A stretch of 64,000 bases of DNA from Treponema_D berlinense_A. GTDB taxonomy: Bacteria > Spirochaetota > Spirochaetia > Treponematales > Treponemataceae. How positions within the stretch are numbered: the first letter of the stretch is position 1; each line of letters starts with the position of its first letter. A program made the translations under genes and the position numbers. Below the pieces are notes generated by a model, which searched no databases, was not told the DNA's origin, and saw nothing but the letters and a program-made list of their open reading frames with translations. Of the stretch, positions 51,079-60,251 are shown piece by piece. The stretch lies in NCBI GenBank assembly GCA_052273165.1, contig DAVZIU010000005.1. One strand, written 5' to 3'.

Positions 51079-52809
51079 TTATTTTTTTATTTTTGCGTTA
51101 ATGTACAACTGCTGTCCAAGCTGAATCAAATTGCTGACTGTCCAGTAAAGCAAAAGTCCAGACGGAGCATTGTAGAACAGGAAGAAGAACAAAATCGGCA
51201 TACCGTACATCATCATCTTCATCTGCATAGCACTCTGACCAGCAGTAGTTCCACCGTTTTGTGTAATTTTTCCAAACAAAAGCTGGCTGATTACATAAAT
51301 TACTGGCAAAATTCTAATTTGATTTCCAAGAAAAGGCAAATTGAATTTCAATGTTGCCACATGGTCACCAGCGCTCAAATCGCTAATCCATCCAGGAATA
51401 AAACTTGCTCCACGGAATTCAAAGTAATTATTAAACAAATTGTACATTGCAAACAAAATTACAAACTGAAAAAGCATTGGCAAACATCCAGAAAGTGGAT
51501 TATAACCAATTTCTTTATAAAGCTTCATTGTCTGCTCGTTGAGTTTTTGAGGATTATCCCTGTACTTTTCCTGCAAAGCCTGCATTTTTGGCTGCAAAGC
51601 CTGCATTTTTACCGTACTTTTTGCAGTTTTAGCTGTAATAGGGAACATTGCAAACTTCAAAATTGCAGTAACTATTATGATCGAAACGCCCCAGTTATGA
51701 ACAAGTTTATTTATCATTTCCAGCAAAAATTTAAGAATAATTTCGAGCCAGCTTAAAAATCCACTTGTCTGAATGCTGTTGTCAAAACGAACTCCATCAA
51801 GTTTCCAAACGTTGTTCTCTGGTACGTTGTAAATTCTCAAATCTTTTTCGTTGCGAGGTCCAACATAAACATAATATGTATCGTTAGAACCATTTGCATC
51901 TACAGATTTGCGAGAAACAATTGCCTGAGCGTCTGTTTTATCTTTTAAATCTGTTTTTGAAGAATAAGTAACTTTGCTGTTCATCGAAGAACTGTCAGAA
52001 GGGCAGAGCAAAACTTCAAAATATTTTCCTGCCATCGAAATCCAGTTCCATTCTTTTTCGTAAGATTTTGTCTGGTTTGTGCCAAGAATAATTCTTTTTT
52101 TATTTTTGCCGTTGTATGAAATAAACTGACGATTTTCGTAACGATTAACTTTGGGATTATAAAAAGGTCCCATTTGAGGAGAAGTTCTCAACGAATAACT
52201 TGAACCGTTTAAATCCAAGCCCTGAAAATTTTCTCCAGGAGCAACTGTAACCTCAAGCTTAAAAACGTAATCGTTTGGATTAAAGGTGTATGTTTTTACA
52301 AGTGTAAATTCGCCTTTAGAACCGTCTGGATTATTTACAACATAGTTTTTGAAAAATCCGATTTTATTTTCATTAATTTTTTTAGAAACAAAAATATCGT
52401 TTACAATTGAATTTTCAGCACCACCGACAGAAATTGCAAATGCACGGTTAGAATCAGTAATATTATCGGCCATCTGAATAAAACCGTTTGTATCTGAATC
52501 AATATGATCTTTTAATTCATAACCGATAATGTCGCCACCACGATTTGTAAAAGTAACTTTTACTTTATTTGTTTCGAGTGTAAATTTTTCTTCTGCAAGA
52601 GAATCCGAATTCTGTGAATTTACAATACCAGTTTTTTCAGAAATATTTTTTTCAATACTTTCTGAATTTTCAGCGGCAGCTTCAACAGCAGTAGTTTCAT
52701 TTTTCTGAGTTACAGGCTGCGGCTTTGGCATAAAATAAGTCTGCAAAAAGAAAAATCCAATCAAAACAACAGACGAAAGGCCAATTGCCCACGCAGTATT
52801 TTTTTCCAT
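51079..52809 (-). CDS. yidC: Membrane protein insertase YidC
   Basis: A 576-residue insertase that places proteins into the inner membrane alone or with SecYEG. The layout is that of the Gram-negative type: an N-terminal helix (residues about 6-25), a large periplasmic beta domain (about 60-340), then the conserved membrane core of five helices from about 355. The core signature is visible as NWGVSIIIVTAILKFAMFP, quoted only as NWGVSIIIVT, and the hydrophilic-groove region QEKYRDNPQKLNEQ. It sits in the standard rpmH-rnpA-yidD-yidC order, 36 nt after yidD, with a terminator after it. Confidence 0.96.
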   Translation of the reverse strand: MEKNTAWAIGLSSVVLIGFFFLQTYFMPKPQPVTQKNETTAVEAAAENSESIEKNISEKTGIVNSQNSDSLAEEKFTLETNKVKVTFTNRGGDIIGYELKDHIDSDTNGFIQMADNITDSNRAFAISVGGAENSIVNDIFVSKKINENKIGFFKNYVVNNPDGSKGEFTLVKTYTFNPNDYVFKLEVTVAPGENFQGLDLNGSSYSLRTSPQMGPFYNPKVNRYENRQFISYNGKNKKRIILGTNQTKSYEKEWNWISMAGKYFEVLLCPSDSSSMNSKVTYSSKTDLKDKTDAQAIVSRKSVDANGSNDTYYVYVGPRNEKDLRIYNVPENNVWKLDGVRFDNSIQTSGFLSWLEIILKFLLEMINKLVHNWGVSIIIVTAILKFAMFPITAKTAKSTVKMQALQPKMQALQEKYRDNPQKLNEQTMKLYKEIGYNPLSGCLPMLFQFVILFAMYNLFNNYFEFRGASFIPGWISDLSAGDHVATLKFNLPFLGNQIRILPVIYVISQLLFGKITQNGGTTAGQSAMQMKMMMYGMPILFFFLFYNAPSGLLLYWTVSNLIQLGQQLYINAKIKK

Positions 52810-52845
52810 TGTTTTCTCCGGAAATTTTATTTTCTATTTTTTCAG

Positions 52846-53067
52846 TTATGGAACTGGATCGTAACCGCCCTTAAATAAAGGATTGCATTTTAAAATCCTT
52901 TTTGCAGTAAGACAACAACCCTTAAAAGCACCATGTTTTTTTAACGCCAAAAGTGCATATTCTGAGCAACTTGGATAAAATCTACAGCATTTCGGAAATA
53001 GTGGCGAAATACAAAGCCTGTAAACTTTTATAAAAAAAGACAAAAATTTTACAACGAAATTTCGCAT
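52846..53067 (-). CDS. yidD: Membrane protein insertion efficiency factor YidD
   Basis: A 73-residue small membrane-associated protein. The family signature is complete: YRLCISPLFPKCCRFYPSCSEYA (quoted in part: CRFYPSCSEYA), then ALKKHGAFKGCCLTAKRILKCNPL with the conserved KRILKCNP and the GGYDPVP end. It assists YidC-dependent membrane insertion. It overlaps the end of rnpA by 19 nt and precedes yidC, the usual arrangement, which implies tight co-expression. Confidence 0.95.
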   Translation of the reverse strand: MRNFVVKFLSFFIKVYRLCISPLFPKCCRFYPSCSEYALLALKKHGAFKGCCLTAKRILKCNPLFKGGYDPVP

Positions 53068-53432
53068 TCTTTTAAAAGTCCAGCTTTTTTACATAATGTT
53101 TGAAATTGATCACACCGCGAATGGAACGAATCTTTTTCGGCAGGAGGATACACTAAGAAAAGCATATCATAGCCAGTGTTCAGGTATGATTTTAGATTTC
53201 TAAAGATTTCTCGGCTAAACCGCTTTGCACGGTTACGTTCAACAGCATTACCAAAACCACGGGGAAGAGGAAATCCAATTCTATTGAATTTCAGGTTGTT
53301 GGGAAGGTAAAACAGTTTTGCCCCAACAACGCTTACTCTTTTCCCGTTTTTAAACAGATTCTTGAATTCTGAAGCGCGCTTTATTCTTTCATCAAAAGTA
53401 AAACGCCTAGACTCTGACAAGACTGTTTTCAT
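53049..53432 (-). CDS. rnpA: Ribonuclease P protein component
   Basis: A 127-residue basic protein that assists the RNase P RNA in maturing tRNA 5' ends. The RNR-type motif is present as NRAKRFSREIFR (about residues 66-77), preceded by GFPLPRGFGNAVE. The N-terminal segment FTFDERIKRASEFKNLFKNGKR, quoted as RIKRASEFKNLF, matches the family. It starts 11 nt after rpmH and overlaps yidD at its end, as is common near bacterial origins. Confidence 0.95.
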   Translation of the reverse strand: MKTVLSESRRFTFDERIKRASEFKNLFKNGKRVSVVGAKLFYLPNNLKFNRIGFPLPRGFGNAVERNRAKRFSREIFRNLKSYLNTGYDMLFLVYPPAEKDSFHSRCDQFQTLCKKAGLLKECEISL

Positions 53433-53443
53433 TTTTAAAAGAA

Positions 53444-53599
53444 TTAGTATTTATTCTTTTCGTCGGCTACAGAAAGCTTTGAACGACCCTTTGCACGACG
53501 ACGAGCAAGAACTGCGCGTCCACCACGAGTTGCCATGCGAGCACGGAATCCGAATTTTCTATTTCTTTTAACTTTACTTGGTTGATATGTTCTTAACAT
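53444..53599 (-). CDS. rpmH: 50S ribosomal protein L34
   Basis: A 51-residue very basic protein, too short to be listed by length cut-offs but unmistakable: it begins MLRTYQPSKVKRNRKFGFRA, then RMATRGGRAVLARRRAKGR, the L34 signature. The ATG at 53599 has GGAGAAT upstream. It is the first gene of the rpmH-rnpA-yidD-yidC unit, marking the conserved origin-proximal cluster of bacteria. The seven C-terminal residues are a short extension. Confidence 0.97.
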   Translation of the reverse strand: MLRTYQPSKVKRNRKFGFRARMATRGGRAVLARRRAKGRSKLSVADEKNKY

Positions 53600-53685
53600 G
53601 GGAACATTCTCCTTATTTTACGGATACTGTTAGACAGAATCCAAATTTTAAACAAAAAAGTATAGTGCGATAGAATATAACAAAT

Positions 53686-54228
53686 TTAATTGCTATTAGT
53701 CAACATATCGTTTTTTATATCGTCGAACATTTTTTGAATTTCCGACGGTAATTCTTTTTTCTGCCCAGAATTTTTATAAACAAAGCCTTTTTTTTCAAGT
53801 TCTTTTTGTTCTTTGTTTATTCTAAATTCTTCGGCATTCCGCTGTTTTTCTTCATCAATTTCCCGATGAATTTTAGAAATTTCTGCATTTGTTCCAGCAA
53901 GACGAAAGGCGAGGGTTTCAATTTTAAGTTCTGGAATCTTCATTTGAAAACCTTTTAAAATATATTTTTTATAGTTTCCAAGCATTTGAATCCAACCAGG
54001 ATGATCCGCTTCCACAAGCAAAATTCCGTTTTTTAAATCGATTACACGTGAATGGCTCGCCATATTTTTGCCAATATTTTCTCCGTTTATGCTATTCGAC
54101 CTTATTGATTCAACAATCTGCGTCCACAAATTTGAAATTTTATTTCCCTGGCGAACTTGTTCTGGATCGATATTTTTCATAATTCTTAAAACCATATCGG
54201 AAGCTTTTATAAAATTACTGTCGTTCAT
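53686..54228 (-). CDS. dciA: DciA-like (DUF721) replicative-helicase loader protein
   Basis: A 180-residue protein of the DUF721 family, whose studied members (DciA) load or operate the replicative DnaB helicase in bacteria without DnaC-type loaders. The N-terminal domain (about residues 1-110) shows LWTQIVESI, then NGILLVEADHPGWIQMLGNYKKYIL, quoted as LVEADHPGWIQML, the family's core. The C-terminal part is charged and probably flexible. The frame starts at a TTG at 54252, but the ATG at 54228 follows GGAGG. It overlaps the recF end by 14 nt, in the order dnaA-dnaN-recF-dciA known from treponemes and actinobacteria. Confidence 0.85.
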   Translation of the reverse strand: MNDSNFIKASDMVLRIMKNIDPEQVRQGNKISNLWTQIVESIRSNSINGENIGKNMASHSRVIDLKNGILLVEADHPGWIQMLGNYKKYILKGFQMKIPELKIETLAFRLAGTNAEISKIHREIDEEKQRNAEEFRINKEQKELEKKGFVYKNSGQKKELPSEIQKMFDDIKNDMLTNSN

Positions 54229-55315
54229 TCCAAATTCCTCCGTTGATTTCAAAAATTTTCGTTCCTTCTTTCATATACCTTTCGTAAGGTTCTCCAGGCA
54301 AAAATGTACAAAAAAGCTGATCGTATTCCGGCAAGAGCTGAGTTACAAGCTGTCTTTTATCAGGATCCAGTTCCAAAAGAACATCGTCCATAAGCAAAAT
54401 CGGTTTTTTTCCAGTTACATTTGCATAAAAAATTGCCTGTCCGATTCTAAGAAGAATTGCCAAAAGTCGTCTTTGTCCTGTAGAAGCCGTCGATGTAAAA
54501 TCAGTTCCATTTCTAAAAAACTTAATTTTATCGCGATGAGGTCCACTCATTGTCGTCATAACAACCTTGTCAATTTCTCTTTTTGCCTGCAAAATTTCAA
54601 ATGCCTTTTGCGCCGAAGGAATAATATTCAAACTATCGTCAGATTTCCAACTTGGTTCATATTTTATGACAACTCCGTCAATTCCTGTTATTTTTTCGTA
54701 AAGTTTTCCAAAAAACTGGTTAAACTGAAAAATTGTATCTCGACGTTTTTTTTCAATTTCAATTCCATTTTGAACAAGTTGAGCGTCAAAAATTTCCAGC
54801 ATTTCGTAATTTTTTTCTTTTAACGAAAGATTTCGGCTTTTTAGAATTTTTTTGTAATTTCGGCTTGTGTCAATATAGAGAACGTCGTACATCGAAAGAC
54901 ACTGATCAACAAAAAAACGACGGCGTTCAGGTTCACCGACTGCAAATTCCAAATCATCGTGACAAAACAAGACACAAGGCATTGTATTTATCAATTCTTT
55001 GCGATCTTTTATCCATTTTCCGTTTTTATCGATTTTCTTTTTTCCATTTTCAAAAAAAATCGAAATATTTTCTGTTGAACCATTTTCAAGACGATACAAA
55101 GTTTTTATCGAAAAATTGGAAAAACCTTTTGTTGCAACTTCTGCATCCGCCCGAGTTCTAAAAGAATTTCCGTAAGCTGAGTAATAAATTGATTCGAGTA
55201 AATTACTTTTTCCCTGTCCATTTTCCCCAACAAAATAAATCTCCTTTGAGAGAAGATTTATAGTTGAGTTCTGAAGATTTCTGTAATTTACAAAGGAAAC
55301 TGAAAGTACAGGCAT
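54215..55315 (-). CDS. recF: DNA replication and repair protein RecF
   Basis: A 366-residue SMC-like ATPase that helps load RecA at single-strand gaps. Walker A is GENGQGKSNLLESIYYSAYG (residues about 33-40 for the GxxGxGKS core), the signature-like STGQRRLLAILLRI is near residue 276, and Walker B is LLMDDVLLELD near residue 307. Length and order match the family. It starts 8 nt after dnaN and overlaps dciA, so dnaN-recF-dciA are one unit. Confidence 0.95.
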   Translation of the reverse strand: MPVLSVSFVNYRNLQNSTINLLSKEIYFVGENGQGKSNLLESIYYSAYGNSFRTRADAEVATKGFSNFSIKTLYRLENGSTENISIFFENGKKKIDKNGKWIKDRKELINTMPCVLFCHDDLEFAVGEPERRRFFVDQCLSMYDVLYIDTSRNYKKILKSRNLSLKEKNYEMLEIFDAQLVQNGIEIEKKRRDTIFQFNQFFGKLYEKITGIDGVVIKYEPSWKSDDSLNIIPSAQKAFEILQAKREIDKVVMTTMSGPHRDKIKFFRNGTDFTSTASTGQRRLLAILLRIGQAIFYANVTGKKPILLMDDVLLELDPDKRQLVTQLLPEYDQLFCTFLPGEPYERYMKEGTKIFEINGGIWNERQ

Positions 55316-55323
55316 CTGCCTTT

Positions 55324-56439
55324 TTAAGCCATCTGCATCGGCATAATAATGTGGAAATAATCTTCTGCAGGTTCTGGAAGCATTGTTACAGCTTTCATCT
55401 CGCCTGAAAATTCAAATTTTATTCTTTCAACGTCCATTACACGCAAAGGTTCTTCGATGTATTTGTAATTCATTGCAATTGTAATTTCATCACCTGCAAA
55501 TTCACACGGAATTTCAACTTCTGCATCTCCAGAATCTGATTCCTGGGAAGTAAGTCTTAAAACTCCAGGACAGATGTTAAAGAAAACCCTTCCTGCTTTT
55601 TTATCGACCATGACAGCAGTTTTTTTAAGAGCACCAATTAAATCGCTTTTTTGAACCTGGAAATTATAAGACTGAGATTCTGGAATTACGCGCATATAAT
55701 TTGGAAACTGTCCGTCAATAAGAGTCGAAGAAAGTTCGTAATTCTGGAAACGGAAGAAAATCATTTTATCAACAATTGCAATTGAAATGTTTCCTTCATC
55801 AGAAAGATGCTTTGCAACAATATTTAAAACTTTAGGATGAACGATTGCTGCTGGAAAATCTGCAATTCCTTCTGGAAATTCTTTTGAAGCATAAGCAAGT
55901 CGACGGCCGTCAGTTGCTACAAGAACAAGTTTATTATCTCTTTTTTCAAAATAAACTCCATTCATAAAATAGCGTGTTTCATCTGCACTAACTGCAAAAG
56001 AAGTCTGGCTAATCATTTTTTTAATTTCTTTTGCTGGAACTTCAAAGAAAGGAACTTTTTCTGCTATTGGAAATTCTGGGAATTTATCCTGAGATGTGCA
56101 TTTTAACTGGAATTTATTTTTTTTAGTTGAATGACGAATCAAGGCAATTGTCTGATTATCTTTTTGCTGCAATTCAAAAACAATTTCGCCTTCATCAAGA
56201 ACTGAAAGAATTCCTAAAAATTTATCACAGAATACAGTTGTTGAACCTTCTTCTTCTATCTCGACAGGAATCTTTGTTTCAAAATTTACTTTTATGTCTG
56301 TTGCTTTGATTGTAAGAGTATTGTTTTGTGCAATAAAAAGAACATTGGAAAGAATTGATATTGCACTTTTTGTTGAAATGATTTCCTGGGCAATTGAAAT
56401 CTCATTTATCATCGAATTTCTGTCAAAAGTAAACTTCAT
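55324..56439 (-). CDS. dnaN: DNA polymerase III beta subunit (sliding clamp)
   Basis: A 371-residue sliding clamp that keeps DNA polymerase III on its template. Three repeats of the clamp fold fill the length, and the typical C-terminal end appears as PAEDYFHIIMPMQMA, close to the usual P(V/M)R(L/M) ending of clamps but with Gln in place of Arg. GGAGTCC precedes the ATG at 56439. It is downstream of dnaA, separated by a 261-bp AT-rich region with DnaA-box-like sites. Confidence 0.95.
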   Translation of the reverse strand: MKFTFDRNSMINEISIAQEIISTKSAISILSNVLFIAQNNTLTIKATDIKVNFETKIPVEIEEEGSTTVFCDKFLGILSVLDEGEIVFELQQKDNQTIALIRHSTKKNKFQLKCTSQDKFPEFPIAEKVPFFEVPAKEIKKMISQTSFAVSADETRYFMNGVYFEKRDNKLVLVATDGRRLAYASKEFPEGIADFPAAIVHPKVLNIVAKHLSDEGNISIAIVDKMIFFRFQNYELSSTLIDGQFPNYMRVIPESQSYNFQVQKSDLIGALKKTAVMVDKKAGRVFFNICPGVLRLTSQESDSGDAEVEIPCEFAGDEITIAMNYKYIEEPLRVMDVERIKFEFSGEMKAVTMLPEPAEDYFHIIMPMQMA

Positions 56440-56700
56440 TTTTGGACTCCTTAAAAAGTTTAATTTTCAAAATTTTTTATACACACAAGCTAATAAATTC
56501 TAAATTTTAATAAATTTAGTAATAGTAATAATAAGGGTTGTGAATTTGTTGATAACTAATTTAACTCTTTGTTGGTTAAAGAATTAAAAAGTTGATAACT
56601 CTGTAGATTGAATTCACATTAAATTCACAAATTCACAGAACTAAATGTTTTCCACACTTTTTACACAACATATTACCATAAGATTAACAATTTGTGTTTT
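56440..56700. other. dnaA-dnaN spacer with DnaA-box-like sites (candidate oriC)
   Basis: AT-rich and without genes. Sites fitting TTWTNCACA occur at 56477-56485 (TTATACACA), 56648-56656 (TTTTCCACA) and 56659-56667 (TTTTACACA). Near-boxes in the other orientation are TGTTGATAA (56547-56555) and AGTTGATAA (56590-56598). Three ATTCACA repeats lie near 56610-56636. This is the classic place for a bacterial origin, but none of the boxes is the perfect TTATCCACA. Confidence 0.6.
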
Positions 56701-58119
56701 TTATTTTCTAAAATCTTTTGTAGCGCGAATCAACAGGTTTACTGTTGAATTCATTGAAGAATCAGTTTTTAAAAGACTTTCAACTTTGTCGCGGGCATGC
56801 ATAATTGTTGTGTGATCTCTTCCTCCAAATTCATTTCCAATTTCGGTAGTTGAATATTCTGTTAAAGAGCAGCAAATATAAATTGAAATTTGTCTTGGAA
56901 TTACAAATTTTCTGTCTTTCTTTTTGCTTTTTAGATCAGAAACTGAAACATTGTAATGCTCAGCAACTACTTTTTGAATATTTTCAATTGTTATTGTCCC
57001 AGAATAAGGGTCGTTTATTGTATCTCTAAGTTGATTTTGAGCAATTTCGACTGTAAGAGGTTTTCCTACAAGTTCTGCAAAACCAATTGATTTTGTAATG
57101 CAGGATTCAATATCGCGGACGTTTGTCTGGCAGTTTTTTGCAATGTATTCGATTACATCTTGAGGAATAGATTTATGAAGAAGTTCCAATTTTTTTTGAA
57201 TGATTGCAAGCCTGTTTTCATAATTTGGTGGCTGAAGATCAACATTTAAACCGCGACTAAAGCGAGAACTGATTCTTTCTGTAAAACCCTTTAATTCTTT
57301 TATTGGACGGTCGCTTGTAAAAACAATTTGTCCGTTTTTATCGTAAATTGAATTAAAAGTATGAAAAAGTTCTTCCTGAGTTCCTTCTTTTCCTTCAAGA
57401 AACTGAATATCATCAAGAAGAAGAACATCAAGACTGCGGTATTTTTTCTTAAAATTATCTATTGTTTGATTTTTTAGAGAAGCTGTAAATTCATTCGTAA
57501 AATTTTCAGCGCTTGTGTAGGCGATTTTTGGTTTTTCGTTATTTGAATAAATGAAATTTCCCAAAGCTTGCATAAGGTGAGTTTTTCCAAGACCAACTCC
57601 ACCGTAAATCAATATTGGGTTATAAGCTTTTCCTGGATTTTTTGCGGCAGAAATTGAAGCGTTGTAAGCGTAAATGCTGTTTTCGCCTGGAACGAAAGTT
57701 TCAAAAGTAAAATTTTCGTTTAATTGAGGATGTTTTTTATGAGAATTTTCAGTTGGTTCGGATTTTTTTTCAACTGGACGGACAATTTCTGGTTCTGTTG
57801 TTTTTGTTTCAGGTTCGGGTAAAGGTTCTTTTTTGGGAACTGAAACGGTCTGTTTATTTTTTACAATGTGGGTGATTGAAATTTGCTGTCCGGTCAATTC
57901 GTTTATTTTATTTTCGAGCCTTTGAACGTATTTTTTTGAATTCATCTGAATCCACATAAATTCTGAAGAAACAGAAACTGTAATTTGAGAAAGTGTGTCT
58001 TCTACGTAATCCATATTAAACCAGAGAGCAAATTCGTCTGACTGGTTGTTTGAGTTCATTTCTTCTCGTATCTGTTTAATTGCTTCTTCAAAAAAATCTT
58101 TGTAATTTTGGCTGGACAT
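56701..58119 (-). CDS. dnaA: Chromosomal replication initiator DnaA
   Basis: A 472-residue initiator that binds DnaA boxes and opens the origin. Domain I (about 1-90) carries the helicase and regulator contacts; a Pro/Glu/Lys-rich linker (domain II, about 95-130) follows. Domain III is the AAA+ ATPase with Walker A YGGVGLGKTHLMQA near residue 173 and Walker B VLLLDDIQFL. Domain IV ends with the DNA-binding signature GGRDHTTIMHA near residue 430. A TTGAAG-18-TATAAT promoter ends 7 nt before the ATG at 58119 with no ribosome binding site. It is divergent from gyrB across 123 bp. Confidence 0.97.
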   Translation of the reverse strand: MSSQNYKDFFEEAIKQIREEMNSNNQSDEFALWFNMDYVEDTLSQITVSVSSEFMWIQMNSKKYVQRLENKINELTGQQISITHIVKNKQTVSVPKKEPLPEPETKTTEPEIVRPVEKKSEPTENSHKKHPQLNENFTFETFVPGENSIYAYNASISAAKNPGKAYNPILIYGGVGLGKTHLMQALGNFIYSNNEKPKIAYTSAENFTNEFTASLKNQTIDNFKKKYRSLDVLLLDDIQFLEGKEGTQEELFHTFNSIYDKNGQIVFTSDRPIKELKGFTERISSRFSRGLNVDLQPPNYENRLAIIQKKLELLHKSIPQDVIEYIAKNCQTNVRDIESCITKSIGFAELVGKPLTVEIAQNQLRDTINDPYSGTITIENIQKVVAEHYNVSVSDLKSKKKDRKFVIPRQISIYICCSLTEYSTTEIGNEFGGRDHTTIMHARDKVESLLKTDSSMNSTVNLLIRATKDFRK

Positions 58120-58126
58120 AGAACTG

Positions 58127-58156
58127 ATTATAATTCACCTTTACTTTTTTCTTCAA
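58127..58156 (-). promoter_or_regulatory. dnaA promoter
   Basis: On the minus strand TTGAAG (58151-58156), an 18-bp spacer and a perfect TATAAT (58127-58132), ending 7 nt before the dnaA ATG. No ribosome binding site lies between. Confidence 0.65.
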
Positions 58157-58220
58157 TACAAATATAATTTTTACTATTCAAAAATTCTATCCGTATCTTT
58201 TGTAATAAATCATAAAATCA

Positions 58221-58226
58221 TATAAT
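58221..58226 (+). promoter_or_regulatory. gyrB -10 box
   Basis: A perfect TATAAT 17 nt before the gyrB ATG; the leader would be short but contains AGGA. The -35 (TTTTGT at the right spacing) is weak. Confidence 0.5.
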
Positions 58227-58242
58227 ATAAAGGAATAGAAAA

Positions 58243-60222
58243 ATGGCTTCTTCTTATGATGCTGGCAGTATTCAAGTATTAAAAGGTCTTGAAGCTGTCC
58301 GCAAGCGTCCTGGTATGTATATTGGATCTACAGGACCAAAGGGACTTCATCACCTTGTTTACGAAACTGTTGATAACTGTATTGACGAAGCAATGGCTGG
58401 TTATTGTGATAAAATAGTTGTTGCTCTCGAAAAAGACGACATTGTGCGTGTTGAAGATAATGGTCGTGGTATTCCTGTTGCAATGCACCCGACAGAACAC
58501 ATTAGCGCTCTTGAACTGGTTTTGACTCGACTTCATGCCGGTGGAAAATTTGACAAAAAATCTTATAAGGTTTCTGGCGGTTTGCACGGTGTCGGCGTTT
58601 CCTGTGTAAATGCTCTTTCAGATTGGCTTGAAGCAACTATTAAACGTGATGGACATATTTATCGTCAAAAATATGAACGCGGAGTTCCAGTTACAAAAGT
58701 TGAAACTATTGGCGATACAGACGAGCACGGAACTATAATTCGCTGGAAAGCAGACAAATCGATTTTTACGGTTACGACAACTTACGATTGGGACGTTTTA
58801 ATTCAACGTTTAAAAGAACTTGCATTTTTGAACAGCGGAATTGTAATTATTTTCCGCGATGAACGGCTTGAAACTCCAAAAGAGCAGATTCTTAAATACG
58901 AAGGTGGAATTGTTCATTATGTTCAGGAATTAAATTTAAAGGCAAAAATAAAATATCCTGAAGAACCTATTTTTATCGTTGGCGAAAAAGAAGATGACAA
59001 TCCAGAAAAAGGCGCTGTAATTACAGAACTTGCTTTTCAGTACAACGAAGGTTATTCGGAAAATATTCACACTTATGTAAACGATATTCGTACTGGCGAT
59101 GGTGGAACTCATCTTGACGGTTTCCGTTCGGGACTTCTTTCGGTTCTTTCTAAGGCTCTTGATGGAAATGAAAAACTGAAGAAAAAAATGCCTAAAAAAG
59201 ACGGAAAAATCGATCAAAAAGAAGATCCATATGAAAAATTGACTGGCGATGATGTTCGTGCCGGACTTGTTGCAGTTCTTTCGATAAAAGTTCCTGAACC
59301 AGAATTTGTTGGTCAGACTAAAGACAAACTTGGAAATCCGGAAGTTCGAGGAATTGTAGATTCTCTTGTAAAAGAAAAACTGACAATTTTCTTTGAGTTG
59401 AATCCAGCAATTCTTGAAAAAGTTCTTGAAAAATCTATTGGAGAAGCAACTGCGAGAATTGCAGCTCGTAAGGCAAAAGATGCTTCACGCAAAAAATCGG
59501 GACTTTCTGGATTTAAAAAGCCTGAAAAACTTTCTGATTGTTCAATAAAAGATAATCCTTCTATTTGCGAAGTTTATATTGTCGAAGGAGACTCGGCTGG
59601 TGGTTCTGCAAAAAAAGGAAGGGAATCTAAAACTCAGGCAATTCTTCCTCTTTGGGGAAAAATGCTCAATGTTGAAAAAGTTGATCCTGCAAAGGTTATG
59701 GACAATGACAAACTTAAACCGATTATCGATACGCTTGGTGCTGGATTTGGAAAAGATTTTAACATTGAAAAAATTCGTTATCACAAAATAATTATCATGG
59801 CCGATGCCGATGTCGACGGTTCTCATATTAGAACTTTGCTTTTGACGTTTTTTTACAGATATATGCCTGAAATTATTGAAAAAGGTTATGTTTATTTGGC
59901 AATGCCTCCTCTATTTAAGGTTCAACTTGGAAAAAAAGAGCCTGTTTACTGTTATTCGGATGCAGAAAGAGATGCTGCTTTGGAAGCGCTTGGAGAGCAG
60001 AGAGAAAAAGCAGATGTTCAGCGTTATAAAGGTCTTGGTGAAATGGACGGAAATCAATTGTGGGAAACTACAATGAATCCTGCTACAAGAAAAATGCGAG
60101 TTGTAACTGTTCCTGACGCAGAAGCAGCAGATAGAATTTTTACAGTCTGCATGGGTGAAGAAGTAGAACCAAGGCGCGAATTCATTGAATCGAATTCAAG
60201 TTACGCGAATTTGGATATTTAA
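58243..60222 (+). CDS. gyrB: DNA gyrase subunit B
   Basis: A 659-residue ATPase subunit of DNA gyrase. The GHKL ATPase domain (about residues 20-220) shows VDNCIDEAMAG and the GGLHGVGVSCVNALS loop. The transducer region carries HLDGFRSGLL, and the TOPRIM metal site is EGDSAGGSAKKGR with DADVDGSHIRTLLL. The usual PLRGK after the TOPRIM start reads PLWGK here. The C-terminus has the normal QRYKGLGEM and the short form typical of bacteria other than gamma-proteobacteria. It is followed by gyrA after 107 nt, probably co-transcribed. Confidence 0.97.
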   Translation: MASSYDAGSIQVLKGLEAVRKRPGMYIGSTGPKGLHHLVYETVDNCIDEAMAGYCDKIVVALEKDDIVRVEDNGRGIPVAMHPTEHISALELVLTRLHAGGKFDKKSYKVSGGLHGVGVSCVNALSDWLEATIKRDGHIYRQKYERGVPVTKVETIGDTDEHGTIIRWKADKSIFTVTTTYDWDVLIQRLKELAFLNSGIVIIFRDERLETPKEQILKYEGGIVHYVQELNLKAKIKYPEEPIFIVGEKEDDNPEKGAVITELAFQYNEGYSENIHTYVNDIRTGDGGTHLDGFRSGLLSVLSKALDGNEKLKKKMPKKDGKIDQKEDPYEKLTGDDVRAGLVAVLSIKVPEPEFVGQTKDKLGNPEVRGIVDSLVKEKLTIFFELNPAILEKVLEKSIGEATARIAARKAKDASRKKSGLSGFKKPEKLSDCSIKDNPSICEVYIVEGDSAGGSAKKGRESKTQAILPLWGKMLNVEKVDPAKVMDNDKLKPIIDTLGAGFGKDFNIEKIRYHKIIIMADADVDGSHIRTLLLTFFYRYMPEIIEKGYVYLAMPPLFKVQLGKKEPVYCYSDAERDAALEALGEQREKADVQRYKGLGEMDGNQLWETTMNPATRKMRVVTVPDAEAADRIFTVCMGEEVEPRREFIESNSSYANLDI

Positions 60223-60251
60223 CAATAACATAACGAAAATAAAAGAAAAAA

